Positions 49,491-58,401 of a stretch of DNA of 64,000 nucleotides are shown here, one piece after another. The notes under the pieces were generated by a model, which saw nothing but the letters and a program-made list of their open reading frames with translations, made no database searches and had not been told where the DNA came from. The stretch covers positions 1-64,000 of the forward strand of contig CAZOJP010000002.1 of NCBI GenBank assembly GCA_964580155.1, read 5' to 3'. This DNA comes from Intestinibacillus sp964580155. GTDB lineage: Bacteria > Bacillota > Clostridia > Oscillospirales > Butyricicoccaceae. The first letter of the stretch is position 1, and each line of letters opens with the position of its first letter. A program made the position numbers and the translations under genes.

Positions 49491-50750
49491 ATGAAAAAGA
49501 GATTACTCGCAGCACTATTGACTGCAGCAATGGCGACGAGCTTGACCGCATGCGGAGGCGGCAGCGGAAACGGAAGCACCGCGGATCAGGGCTTTAAAAT
49601 TTTGATTTCGGACGATACCTCCGAGGGCGGCGCGATGGCGGACGCTGCGCAGCGCTACACGGCGGAAACCGGCATCAAGGTTGACGTCGTCGAGGTGCCC
49701 AAGGCAGACCGCGACACCAAGCTGGCGAACATGATTCAGGGACATGACGCGCCGGCGCTGGTTCGCACCGATACCTACGGCGCGTACAAGGATCAGCTCG
49801 TCGACCTGTCGGACGTGATTTCCGCAGAGCAGTTCCCGGCATCTCTGACGGCTAAAATCGAGAACGAAGACGGTGCGCTGATTGCGCTGCCGATTGACGT
49901 CACGGTAACCGGCATGCTGTACAACAAGACCGCATTTGACGAGGCCGGCGTTTCCGTCCCGCAGGACGAGAGCCAGGTCTGGAGCTGGGTGGAGTATGAG
50001 CAGGCGGTCAAGACCGTAACAGAGAAATCCGGCTGCAAATACGGCCTGGCGTTTGACAAGACCCAGCGCCGCTATCAGGTGCTCATGTACCAGTTTGGCG
50101 CATCCATTGTCAGCGATGACGGTGAAGCGGTGGTTGCAAACTCTCCCGAATCCGTGAAGGCGCTCGACTACTTTGTAAAGCTGCACAACGACGGCATTAT
50201 CCCCAAGTCCGTATTCCTCGGCACGGAAGACCCGTCTGCGCTGTTCAAGGCCGGCCAGCTGGCGACGGTCATGCAGGGCTCGTGGAAGATTTCCGACTAT
50301 ACGACGAATATCAAGGATTTTGAGTGGGGCGTCACCTATATGCCGAAGGAGCTGCAGCGCGCAACCCGTCTGGGCGGCAACTTCTTCTGCGCAATCCAGG
50401 GTTCGGGCAAGGAAGATCTGGCAAAGGATTTCCTGACATGGTTCTACACCCCGGAAAACTTCAAAACCTATTGCACCAAGGGCAATTATATGTCCGCGCT
50501 GAACGATGTCACGCTGGACTATGCAACGCATCCCGAGATGTACCAGCTGTTTGAGCAGGAGCTTGCGGCTTCCGGTTCTGCGGGCGTGGGCGACAATGCG
50601 TGGGATTATTCCGACAAGGTCGGCAACCTGCTGCTGGACGACGTTTGCAAGGCGCTCAACGGCGACATGACCTCGCAGCAGGCGATGGACTCGTTCGCCA
50701 AGGAAGTTTCCGAGTCGATGGAGATCCCGATGGCTTTCCCGGCAAAGTAA
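49491..50750 (+). CDS. Sugar ABC transporter substrate-binding lipoprotein
   Basis: 419 residues. Lipoprotein signal peptide with lipobox LTAC near residue 20, then a Gly/Ser linker and a family-1 extracellular solute-binding fold (MalE-like). Likely binds the uronate-containing oligosaccharide fed into the pathway downstream. The ATG at 49491 with GGAAGGG upstream was chosen because it begins the signal peptide MKKRLLAAL; the frame is open 23 codons upstream. First gene of the transport-catabolic operon. Confidence 0.92.
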   Translation: MKKRLLAALLTAAMATSLTACGGGSGNGSTADQGFKILISDDTSEGGAMADAAQRYTAETGIKVDVVEVPKADRDTKLANMIQGHDAPALVRTDTYGAYKDQLVDLSDVISAEQFPASLTAKIENEDGALIALPIDVTVTGMLYNKTAFDEAGVSVPQDESQVWSWVEYEQAVKTVTEKSGCKYGLAFDKTQRRYQVLMYQFGASIVSDDGEAVVANSPESVKALDYFVKLHNDGIIPKSVFLGTEDPSALFKAGQLATVMQGSWKISDYTTNIKDFEWGVTYMPKELQRATRLGGNFFCAIQGSGKEDLAKDFLTWFYTPENFKTYCTKGNYMSALNDVTLDYATHPEMYQLFEQELAASGSAGVGDNAWDYSDKVGNLLLDDVCKALNGDMTSQQAMDSFAKEVSESMEIPMAFPAK

Positions 50751-50842
50751 TAAGATCCCTTCGTCATGCGGCGGTCTGCGCATCATAATATACGGATGAC
50801 CGCCGCAAACCTCCCATTTGATTTTAAGAAAGCAGGTGATTT

Positions 50843-51757
50843 TTGTTGGAAGCAGCAAAAAACGCAAAAGCAAAAAAACCCCGCAAGCTTGGGGCTGAGC
50901 AACGAAGGACAGGATACCTATTCATTCTGCCGAACTGCATTATATTCATGCTGTTTTTTGTCGTCCCTGCGGTGCTTGGTTTTTATTACTCTCTGACGAA
51001 ATTTAACGGCTTCGGTACACCGCAGTTTATTGGATTCCAGAACTATGCAAAACTGCTGACCGATCACAATTTTTACAAGATTATAGGACATACGTTCCTC
51101 TATGTGCTGCTGACAGTGCCGACGGTGTACGTTGCCGCGCTGGCTGTAGCGATGGGGCTGACGCGGGTTTGGATTCGCGGGCGCGATCTGATGCGCGTTT
51201 CGATCTTCTGGCCGACCATGATTTCTACGATCATCGTAGGCTTGATTTGGCGGTGGATTTTCGGTGAAAACAGCGGTATCGTCAACTATCTGCTCACGCT
51301 CATAAGCGGCAGCGGCCTGCCGTGGCTGACGAATAACGCATTGGCGATGGTCACGCTGGTCATTGCAACCATTTGGTCCAAGGCGGGCTATTTCATGATT
51401 ATCTTTGTGGGCGGCATTGAGGCCATCCCGGAAAGCTACTATGAAGCGGCCTATCTGGATGGTGCTACGCCGTGGCAGGCGTTCCGGCGCATTACCTTCC
51501 CGCTTCTCAAGCCGACCAGCTTTATGGTCGTCATGCTGTGCATGATCAACTCCTTTAAGGAGTATCCGATGATTCTGTCGCTGACCGGCGGCGGACCCGC
51601 GGACAGCACGACCATGGTCATCCAGTATATCTACAAAACCGGCTTTGATCGTTCGAATATCGGCTATGCCTCGGCGGCCTCTATGGTCATGTTTGTGATT
51701 CTGGTAATCGTTGCAATCATACAATTTAGAGTCAACAAGGGAGGTTCGAACGACTGA
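50843..51757 (+). CDS. Sugar ABC transporter permease (UgpA/MalF type)
   Basis: 304 residues, six membrane helices, with the EAA loop EAAYLDGATPWQAFRRITFPLL (in parts near 210-230) that docks to the ATPase. The start is one of two adjacent TTG codons (50843 or 50846) behind AGCAGGTGAT. Its stop overlaps the next permease start (TGATG). Confidence 0.92.
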   Translation: MLEAAKNAKAKKPRKLGAEQRRTGYLFILPNCIIFMLFFVVPAVLGFYYSLTKFNGFGTPQFIGFQNYAKLLTDHNFYKIIGHTFLYVLLTVPTVYVAALAVAMGLTRVWIRGRDLMRVSIFWPTMISTIIVGLIWRWIFGENSGIVNYLLTLISGSGLPWLTNNALAMVTLVIATIWSKAGYFMIIFVGGIEAIPESYYEAAYLDGATPWQAFRRITFPLLKPTSFMVVMLCMINSFKEYPMILSLTGGGPADSTTMVIQYIYKTGFDRSNIGYASAASMVMFVILVIVAIIQFRVNKGGSND

Positions 51758-52584
51758 TGAAAAAGAAATCCGGCGGCAAATATGCCGGCAATATCATCAT
51801 GTGGATCGCGACGGCTCTCTTCCTTTTCCCGGCAATTTGGATTGTGCTGTGCTCCTTTAAGCCGGGCACAGAGCTGTTCCGTATGCCTCCCACGATTTTT
51901 CCGGAAAACCCCTCGATCAGCGCGTATATCACGACATGGAAGGACAACAATTTCCTGCGCTACTTCTCAAACTCCATGTTCGTGGCGGTTATGGCGACGC
52001 TCATCACCTTGATTGTCAACACTATGGCCGGTTTTGCGTTTGCAAAGTATCGGTTTAAGGGGCGGGACATCATTTTCATGGCACTGCTGACCACGATGAT
52101 GCTGCCGACCGAGGTCATCATGCGTCCAACGTTCACCGTTGTCAGCGCGCTGAGACTGTATAACACGCTGTGGGGCGTGATCATCCCGCCGATTGCCACC
52201 CCGACCGGCATCTTCCTCATGCGGCAGTATTTTATGGGCGTGCCGGATTCCCTACTGGAATCCGCGCGCATCGACGGCGCGGGTGAGCTGCGTATTTTCA
52301 CCACCATGATGGTGCCGCTCGCCAAGCCGGTCATTGCCACGCTCGCTATTTTGTCCTTTATGTGGCGCTGGAATGACTTCGTGTGGCCGATGCTGGTCAT
52401 TACGGATCAAAGCAAATACACCATGCAGCTGGCAATTGCGAACCTTGTCGGCGAGCTGGCGGTGGACTGGAATACGCTGCTGTGCGCCTCCGTCATCTCC
52501 ATGATCCCGATGCTGGTGGTTTTTGCAATCTTCCAGAAGCAGATTATCAAAAGTGTCATGACTTCCGGACTAAAAGAAGGTTAA
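51757..52584 (+). CDS. Sugar ABC transporter permease (UgpE/MalG type)
   Basis: 275 residues, six membrane helices, EAA-type loop ESARIDGAGELRIFTTMMVPL near 169-188. Pairs with the permease before it, with which it overlaps. Followed by a terminator-like hairpin before uxuA. Confidence 0.92.
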   Translation: MKKKSGGKYAGNIIMWIATALFLFPAIWIVLCSFKPGTELFRMPPTIFPENPSISAYITTWKDNNFLRYFSNSMFVAVMATLITLIVNTMAGFAFAKYRFKGRDIIFMALLTTMMLPTEVIMRPTFTVVSALRLYNTLWGVIIPPIATPTGIFLMRQYFMGVPDSLLESARIDGAGELRIFTTMMVPLAKPVIATLAILSFMWRWNDFVWPMLVITDQSKYTMQLAIANLVGELAVDWNTLLCASVISMIPMLVVFAIFQKQIIKSVMTSGLKEG

Positions 52585-52642
52585 TTTCGTACAAGCACCC
52601 CTCTTCTTTTCACGACACGGCGCAGAGACGCGTCTGTGCCGG

Positions 52643-52683
52643 GCAGGGCCGCCGCCTAAAAGCGGCGACCCTGCTTTTTTTTT
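52643..52683 (+). terminator. Terminator/attenuator between permeases and uxuA
   Basis: GCAGGG...GCCGC pairs with GCGGC...CCCTGC around a CTAAAA loop, with T9. It is a strong structure, yet no clear promoter follows before uxuA, so readthrough is likely. Confidence 0.85.
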
Positions 52684-52718
52684 AGACTTTTTCAGACCTG
52701 CAAGGAGGCTATTTTATC

Positions 52719-53789
52719 ATGCAAATGACATTTCGTTGGTACGGAGAGGGAAATGACAGCATTTCTCTTGCCGATATCAAGCAGATTCCCGGTGTGACGG
52801 GCATCGTCTGGGCGCTGCACGACAAGCAGGCGGGCGAAGTTTGGCAGGTGGATGAGATCCAGAAGGTTGCAGACGAGCTGAAGCCCTATGGCTTTAACAT
52901 GGATGTGGTCGAATCGGTCAATGTCCATGACGACATTAAAATCGGCCTGCCGACTCGCGACCAGTATATCGAAAACTACAAAGAGACGCTCAGAAACCTG
53001 GCGAAATTCGGCGTAAAGGTTGTATGCTACAACTTTATGCCCATCTTTGACTGGACGCGAACCGATTTGCATCATCCGCTGCCGGATGGCTCCAACGCGC
53101 TGTATTACGAGAAGAACCGCATCAAGGAAGATCCCATGGAAATGGCGGAATACATTCTGAAGGGCAGCGAGGGATACACCATGCCCGGCTGGGAATCCGA
53201 GCGGCTTGCAGGGCTTGCGGAGCTTTTTGAAAAGTACAAGCCGGTCACGAAGGAAGTCCTGTGGGAAAACCTGCGCTACTTCCTGGAAGCGCTGATGCCG
53301 ACCTGCAACGAATGCGACATCAAGATGGCCGTGCATCAGGACGACCCCCCGTGGGATATTTTCGGGCTGCCGCGCCTGCTGATAGACGCGCCTGCGATTG
53401 ATCAGTTTATTAAGCTGGTTGACGATCCCTATAGCTGCCTGACGCTTTGCTCGGGCTCTATGGGGGCGAATCCGGAAAACAACGTTGCGGACATCATCCG
53501 CCGCCACTGCGACCGCATTGCGTTCGGTCATGTGCGCAATGTCAAGCACTACCCGAACGGAGACTTTACGGAGACCTCACACCGCGACTGCGACGGCGAT
53601 GTCGGCATTCTGGACATTATGAAGGCGTATCACGACTGCGGATACCAGGGCTATATCCGGCCCGACCACGGACGGCACATCTGGGGAGAAAAATGCCGCC
53701 CGGGCTACGGACTGTATGACCGTGCGCTCGGCATCATGTACCTGTGGGGATGCTGGGACATGCTGGACAAGACGGAAGGCAAGGTGTAA
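52719..53789 (+). CDS. uxuA: Mannonate dehydratase
   Basis: Dehydrates D-mannonate to KDG; metal-dependent. 356 residues of the UxuA family: MTFRWYGEGNDSISLADIKQIPG (in parts) at the start, VVESVNVHDDIK, the metal region AVHQDDPPWDIFGLPR and the closing GYIRPDHGRHIW. AAGGAGG precedes the ATG. Next gene uxuB follows after 5 bp. Confidence 0.96.
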   Translation: MQMTFRWYGEGNDSISLADIKQIPGVTGIVWALHDKQAGEVWQVDEIQKVADELKPYGFNMDVVESVNVHDDIKIGLPTRDQYIENYKETLRNLAKFGVKVVCYNFMPIFDWTRTDLHHPLPDGSNALYYEKNRIKEDPMEMAEYILKGSEGYTMPGWESERLAGLAELFEKYKPVTKEVLWENLRYFLEALMPTCNECDIKMAVHQDDPPWDIFGLPRLLIDAPAIDQFIKLVDDPYSCLTLCSGSMGANPENNVADIIRRHCDRIAFGHVRNVKHYPNGDFTETSHRDCDGDVGILDIMKAYHDCGYQGYIRPDHGRHIWGEKCRPGYGLYDRALGIMYLWGCWDMLDKTEGKV

Positions 53790-53794
53790 CAACG

Positions 53795-55384
53795 ATGAAG
53801 CTATCACGTGCGTGCTTTCAAAACGAAGCGGTGAAAGCATCCTATAAGCTGCCAACGTTCCGTCTGGAGCAGGTCGCGCGCAACACACACGACCGGCCGA
53901 CGTGGCTGCACTTTGGCGCGGGCAACATTTTTCGTGCGTTTCCTGCGGTGCTGTGCCAGCAGCTGCTGAACGAGGGCGCGACAGACACCGGCATCATCTG
54001 CTGCGAAGGCTATGATGAGGAAATTGTCAGCCGCTGCTTTCAGCCATACGAAAATCTCACGATTGCGGTTACGTTGAACGCGGACGGCAGCATCGGCAAA
54101 GAGATCGTCGCGTCGGTCACGGAGAGCCTGACCATGATGCACGATCAGGCGCGCGTGCGCGAGATTTTCCAAAATCCGTCCTTGCAGATGGTCTCCTTCA
54201 CCATCACGGAAAAGGGCTACTCGCTGCGCAATGCCGCGCATGAGCTGACCGCCGCGGTTCTTTCGGACATGGAAAACGGGCCGCGCGGCTGCAAAACCTT
54301 TATGGGGCAGCTGACCGCGCTGTGCCTTGACCGCAAAGCGGCGTATAACGCACCGCTCGCGCTCGTTTCCATGGACAACTGCTCACACAACGGGGAAAAG
54401 CTGCAGGCGGCCGTGATGGAAATTGCACAGCACTGGCAGGAAAACGGCAAAATCACCGCCGAGGAGCTGGATTATCTGCGCAAGCAGGTCTCCTTCCCGT
54501 GGAGCATGATTGACAAGATTACGCCCCGTCCGGACGAGCGTGTCCGCGCGCAACTGGAACAGGACGGCTTCGAGAAGATCGCGCCGTTTGTCACAACCAA
54601 AAACACCTATATTGCGGCCTTTGTCAACGCGGAAAAGCCGCAGTATCTTGTGGTGGAGGATCTATTCCCGAATGGACGTCCGCCACTTGAGCGTGCAGGC
54701 GTTATTTTCACGGAGCGGGAAACCGTCAACAAGGTGGAAAAGATGAAGGTGTGCACCTGCTTGAATCCGCTGCACACCGCGCTTGCGGTGTATGGCTGTC
54801 TGCTGGGCTACACGAGCATCGCGGACGAGATGAAGGATCGGGAGCTGGTCGCACTCATTGAGACGATGAGCCGCACCGAGGGCATGCCGGTCGTCGTCAA
54901 TCCCGGCATCATTGATCCGCATCAGTTCCTGCACGAGGTGCTGACAGAGCGCTTCCCCAATCCGTTCATGCCGGATACGCCGCAGCGCATCGCAACGGAC
55001 ACCTCGCAAAAGCTGCCCGTGCGTTTCGGTGAAAATATCAAGGCACATCTGGCGCGGGGGACGGCGGGCGAGCTGAGGCTCATGCCGCTGGTGCTGGCGG
55101 GCTGGCTGCGCTACCTCATCGGCGTAGACGATGCGGGTGAAGCGTTCGCGTGCTCGTCCGATCCGCTGCTGGCAGCGCTGCAGGAAAAACTCGGCGGCGT
55201 GAAGCTCGGCGCACAGAACGATGCGGAGGCGCTGCAGCCCATTCTTTCGGACGCGACCATTTTCGGCCTCGACCTATACGAAGCAGGGCTTGCAGAGCGG
55301 ATCATCGGCTATTGGCACGAGCTGATGGCAGGGCCGGGAGCCGTGCGCCGGACGCTGAAAAAGTATACGCAACAAGACAACTGA
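53795..55384 (+). CDS. uxuB: Fructuronate reductase (mannitol dehydrogenase family)
   Basis: Reduces D-fructuronate to D-mannonate with NADH. 529 residues of the long-chain polyol dehydrogenase family: FGAGNIFRAF (NAD site) near 36-45, and the catalytic region around KMKVCTCLNPLHTALAV with the expected Lys, Asn and His. By family alone it could be a tagaturonate reductase; uxuA next to it favours fructuronate. The ATG at 53795 has AAGGTG upstream. The frame is open upstream into uxuA. Confidence 0.9.
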   Translation: MKLSRACFQNEAVKASYKLPTFRLEQVARNTHDRPTWLHFGAGNIFRAFPAVLCQQLLNEGATDTGIICCEGYDEEIVSRCFQPYENLTIAVTLNADGSIGKEIVASVTESLTMMHDQARVREIFQNPSLQMVSFTITEKGYSLRNAAHELTAAVLSDMENGPRGCKTFMGQLTALCLDRKAAYNAPLALVSMDNCSHNGEKLQAAVMEIAQHWQENGKITAEELDYLRKQVSFPWSMIDKITPRPDERVRAQLEQDGFEKIAPFVTTKNTYIAAFVNAEKPQYLVVEDLFPNGRPPLERAGVIFTERETVNKVEKMKVCTCLNPLHTALAVYGCLLGYTSIADEMKDRELVALIETMSRTEGMPVVVNPGIIDPHQFLHEVLTERFPNPFMPDTPQRIATDTSQKLPVRFGENIKAHLARGTAGELRLMPLVLAGWLRYLIGVDDAGEAFACSSDPLLAALQEKLGGVKLGAQNDAEALQPILSDATIFGLDLYEAGLAERIIGYWHELMAGPGAVRRTLKKYTQQDN

Positions 55385-55402
55385 TGCCGCGGAGGTGGAA
55401 CA

Positions 55403-56758
55403 ATGCCGTATTATGCAATAGATTATGGCGCAAAGGGCGACGGACAGACGAATGACGCGCAGGCCATACAGGCAGCCATTGATGCCTGCGCCGAAGCGGG
55501 CGGAGGCCGGGTTATTTTGACGGCGGGACGCACGTTTTATTCCAGCTCGATTATTTTAAAGCCCTATGTGGATCTGCATCTGGAGCGGGGAAGCGTGCTG
55601 AAGGCGCATGCGGATATCAAGACCTATTTCTGCCCCAACGGGGGGCAGAAGGACGACGGTGTGGAGCGAGTCGGCACACCGGTCACGCTCAAGCCGTCCT
55701 ACGCGTTTATTTATGCAAAGGACGCGGACGGAATCGCAGTTTCCGGCGCGGGTGCGATTGACGGAAACGCCTATGCGTTTGTCGAACGCGTGAGCCCCTA
55801 CTATGTCACCGGCGATTTTTATCCGCGCCCCACGCTGGTTTATGTGGAGCACTGCAATCACATCTCCTTTACCGGGGTGACGATGCGCAACGCACCCTTT
55901 TGGACGCTGCATCCCGCAGGATGCGACGATGTGCTGATTTCGGAAATTCGCATTCTGAACGATCTGGACGTTGCAAATTCCGACGGCATTGACCCCGATC
56001 ATTCCACAAACGTGCGTATTGTCGGGTGCCACATCACCTGCGCGGACGATTGCATCTGCCTCAAATCTTCCGCGGGCAATATGGAATACGGGCCGACAAA
56101 GAACATCGTGATTTCCGGATGCACGCTGATATCGACCTCCGCGGCCATCAAAATCGGTACGGAGGGCACGGGGGATTTCGAGAATGTGGTGGTGGACAAC
56201 TGCGTGATTTCGGACTCCAACCGCGGAATCTCCATCCAGATCCGCGACGGCGGCAACGTAAAGAATGTGTCGTTTTCCAATATGATCATCGGCACGCGCC
56301 GCTTTGCGGACAGCTGGTGGGGCTGCGCGGAGCCGATCACCATATCCACCCACAACCGCGACGAGAACACGCCGTCGGGACATATTTCGGATATCCGCTT
56401 TTTCAACATCACCTGCGACAGCGAAAACGGTGTGTTTCTCTCGGGCAGCGCGGGCAATCACATCGAGGACGTGCTGTTTGAAAACGTGCGTGTGACGCTG
56501 CGCGCAAAGAGCAAATGGCCGCGCGGCAGATATGATTTGCGCCCGGGGATTCACCAGAAGATCGAGGAGATTCCGTCCGCGGGGTTCTATCTGCGCCGCG
56601 CGGATGAGGTCACGCTGCGCAATTGCCGCGTCCGCTTTGCAGGCGAGGATATGGAGGGCTTCGGTCATGCGGTGTTCGCGGAGGACTGCACCGACGTCGA
56701 TTTGCAGGCGTTCCAAGGCAAGGCCGCAAGACCGGAACTGGAGGATGTTCTGCTATGA
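55403..56758 (+). CDS. Intracellular glycoside hydrolase family 28 protein with altered motifs
   Basis: 451 residues, right-handed beta-helix type. No signal peptide, so it acts on imported oligosaccharides. The catalytic Asps are kept: NSDG (192-195) and DD in CADDCIC (215-216). The usual GHG loop is replaced by TSAA before IKIGTEG, and the RIK motif by GISIQIR. This differs from classical polygalacturonases, so the substrate may not be homogalacturonan. Between uxuB and uxaC, overlapping uxaC by 4 bp; it probably releases the uronate that UxaC isomerises. Confidence 0.82.
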   Translation: MPYYAIDYGAKGDGQTNDAQAIQAAIDACAEAGGGRVILTAGRTFYSSSIILKPYVDLHLERGSVLKAHADIKTYFCPNGGQKDDGVERVGTPVTLKPSYAFIYAKDADGIAVSGAGAIDGNAYAFVERVSPYYVTGDFYPRPTLVYVEHCNHISFTGVTMRNAPFWTLHPAGCDDVLISEIRILNDLDVANSDGIDPDHSTNVRIVGCHITCADDCICLKSSAGNMEYGPTKNIVISGCTLISTSAAIKIGTEGTGDFENVVVDNCVISDSNRGISIQIRDGGNVKNVSFSNMIIGTRRFADSWWGCAEPITISTHNRDENTPSGHISDIRFFNITCDSENGVFLSGSAGNHIEDVLFENVRVTLRAKSKWPRGRYDLRPGIHQKIEEIPSAGFYLRRADEVTLRNCRVRFAGEDMEGFGHAVFAEDCTDVDLQAFQGKAARPELEDVLL

Positions 56759-58155
56759 AGCCCTTTATGAACGGTGATTTCCTTCTGGAGACCGAAACCG
56801 CGCGGAGCCTGTACCATGAATGCGCGGAAAAACTTCCGATTATTGACTATCACTGTCACATCAGCCCGCAAGAGATTGCCGAGGATCGCGTCTTTTCGAC
56901 AATCACACAAATCTGGCTGGGCGGCGACCACTATAAGTGGAGACTGATGCGCGCGGGCGGCGTGCCTGAGGATCTGGTGACGGGAAACGGAGACGATCGG
57001 GAGAAATTCCGCGCCTATGCCGCGCTGATGCCCAAGCTGATCGGAAATCCGCTTTATCATTGGAGCCATTTGGAGCTGCAGCGTTATTTTGGGGTTTCCG
57101 AGCCGCTTTGCGCGGGAAACGCAGATGAAATCTATGACCGCTGCAACGAAAAGCTGCGCAAGACCTCGGCGCGCAAGCTCATCGAGCAGTCCAATGTATA
57201 TGCAATCTGCACAACGGACGATCCGTGCGACACGCTGGAATGGCATGATATAATCGCGGCGGATGCATCATTTTCGTGCAAGGTGCTGCCGACTTTTCGA
57301 CCGGACAAGGCTATCCAGCTTGAAAAGGAGGGCTTTGCGGCATACATCAGACGGCTGGAGGGCGTTGTCGGCCGCGCGCTGAACACGGTCGACGGCTTAA
57401 TCGGCGCCCTACGGTCGCGTGTGACGTACTTTGCGGCACACGGCTGCCGCGGCGCGGATCACGGCATGGATCGTCTGGTGTTTGCAGAGCCGGATCCCGT
57501 GCAGGCACAGATTGCGTATTCGATGGCGCTGCAGGGAGAACACCCGACGGCGGAGCAGGCCGAGGCCTTCAAAACGCTGCTTACAGTCGCAATGGCGAAC
57601 TGCTATGCCGAGCACGGCTGGGTGATGCAGATCCACTTTGGCTGCCTGCGCGACAACAACCGTGCGCAGTTTCGCGCCCTCGGGCCGGATACCGGCTATG
57701 ATGCGGTCAACGCGGATTCGGGTGTGGAGAATCTGGGCAGGCTGCTCAACGCGATGAACGAGCAGGGAGAGCTGCCTAAAACGGTGCTGTACTCGCTTTC
57801 TCCGTCGGATAATACCGCCATTGAAACGGTGATGGCATGCTTCCAGGGCGGCGGCCTTGTGGGGAAGCTGCAGCACGGCGCGGCATGGTGGTTCAACGAC
57901 ACCAAGAGCGGCATGATCCGTCAGCTGACCGATCTGGCGGCAAATGGGGTGCTGGGAGCGTTCATCGGCATGCTGACGGACAGCAGATCGTTCCTATCCT
58001 ATGCCCGACATGAATATTTCCGCCGCATCTTATGCAATTTAATCGGAGAATGGGTGGAAAACGGCGAATATCCGAATCATAAAGAGAGCCTGCATGGCTT
58101 GATCCAAGATATTTGCATCCGCAATGTCAATGACTATTTCCTGTTTGAGATGTAG
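56755..58155 (+). CDS. uxaC: Glucuronate isomerase
   Basis: Isomerises D-glucuronate to D-fructuronate (and D-galacturonate to D-tagaturonate). 466 residues of the UxaC family: IIDYHCHISPQEIAED near 28-43, ICTTDDPCDTLEWH, and the C-terminal GMLTDSRSFLSYARHEYFRR signature (in parts). Start at ATG 56755 after GGAGGATG, overlapping the GH28 stop. Last gene of the operon. Confidence 0.95.
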   Translation: MKPFMNGDFLLETETARSLYHECAEKLPIIDYHCHISPQEIAEDRVFSTITQIWLGGDHYKWRLMRAGGVPEDLVTGNGDDREKFRAYAALMPKLIGNPLYHWSHLELQRYFGVSEPLCAGNADEIYDRCNEKLRKTSARKLIEQSNVYAICTTDDPCDTLEWHDIIAADASFSCKVLPTFRPDKAIQLEKEGFAAYIRRLEGVVGRALNTVDGLIGALRSRVTYFAAHGCRGADHGMDRLVFAEPDPVQAQIAYSMALQGEHPTAEQAEAFKTLLTVAMANCYAEHGWVMQIHFGCLRDNNRAQFRALGPDTGYDAVNADSGVENLGRLLNAMNEQGELPKTVLYSLSPSDNTAIETVMACFQGGGLVGKLQHGAAWWFNDTKSGMIRQLTDLAANGVLGAFIGMLTDSRSFLSYARHEYFRRILCNLIGEWVENGEYPNHKESLHGLIQDICIRNVNDYFLFEM

Positions 58156-58174
58156 CGTATTTTGATGACTGCAC

Positions 58175-58211
58175 AAGCCCCCTGCCGCGAGAGCGCGGCA
58201 GGGGGCTTTCA
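58175..58211 (+). terminator. Terminator of the uronate operon
   Basis: A 15-bp perfect GC-rich stem (58175-58189 with 58194-58208), AGAG loop, short T-tail. Confidence 0.82.
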
Positions 58212-58287
58212 CGCGCTGCAACTACAAAGTTCTTGTAGAAATCGCAAAAAAATCATAGGAATTGTCGATTTTCATGTTTGGGTATGC

Positions 58288-58293
58288 TATACT
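58288..58293 (+). promoter_or_regulatory. -10 element of the NSS symporter gene
   Basis: TATACT about 110 bp before the ATG; no good -35 at 16-18 bp (TTGTCG is 20 bp away). Confidence 0.35.
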
Positions 58294-58401
58294 ATATAAG
58301 TTACGATTTTTTGCCGCCTTGCAGGACACGAAGCTGCAAGAGGCGGAAGCACTAAAAAGCATATGCGCCGGAGAATTTCCGGCAAAACGGAGGGGGACAT
58401 T

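Noticed and set aside
51740..51757. GGTTCGAAC as part of a tRNA T-loop
   Set aside because: It lies inside a permease coding end; no acceptor or anticodon stem can be formed around it. I found no tRNA in the window.
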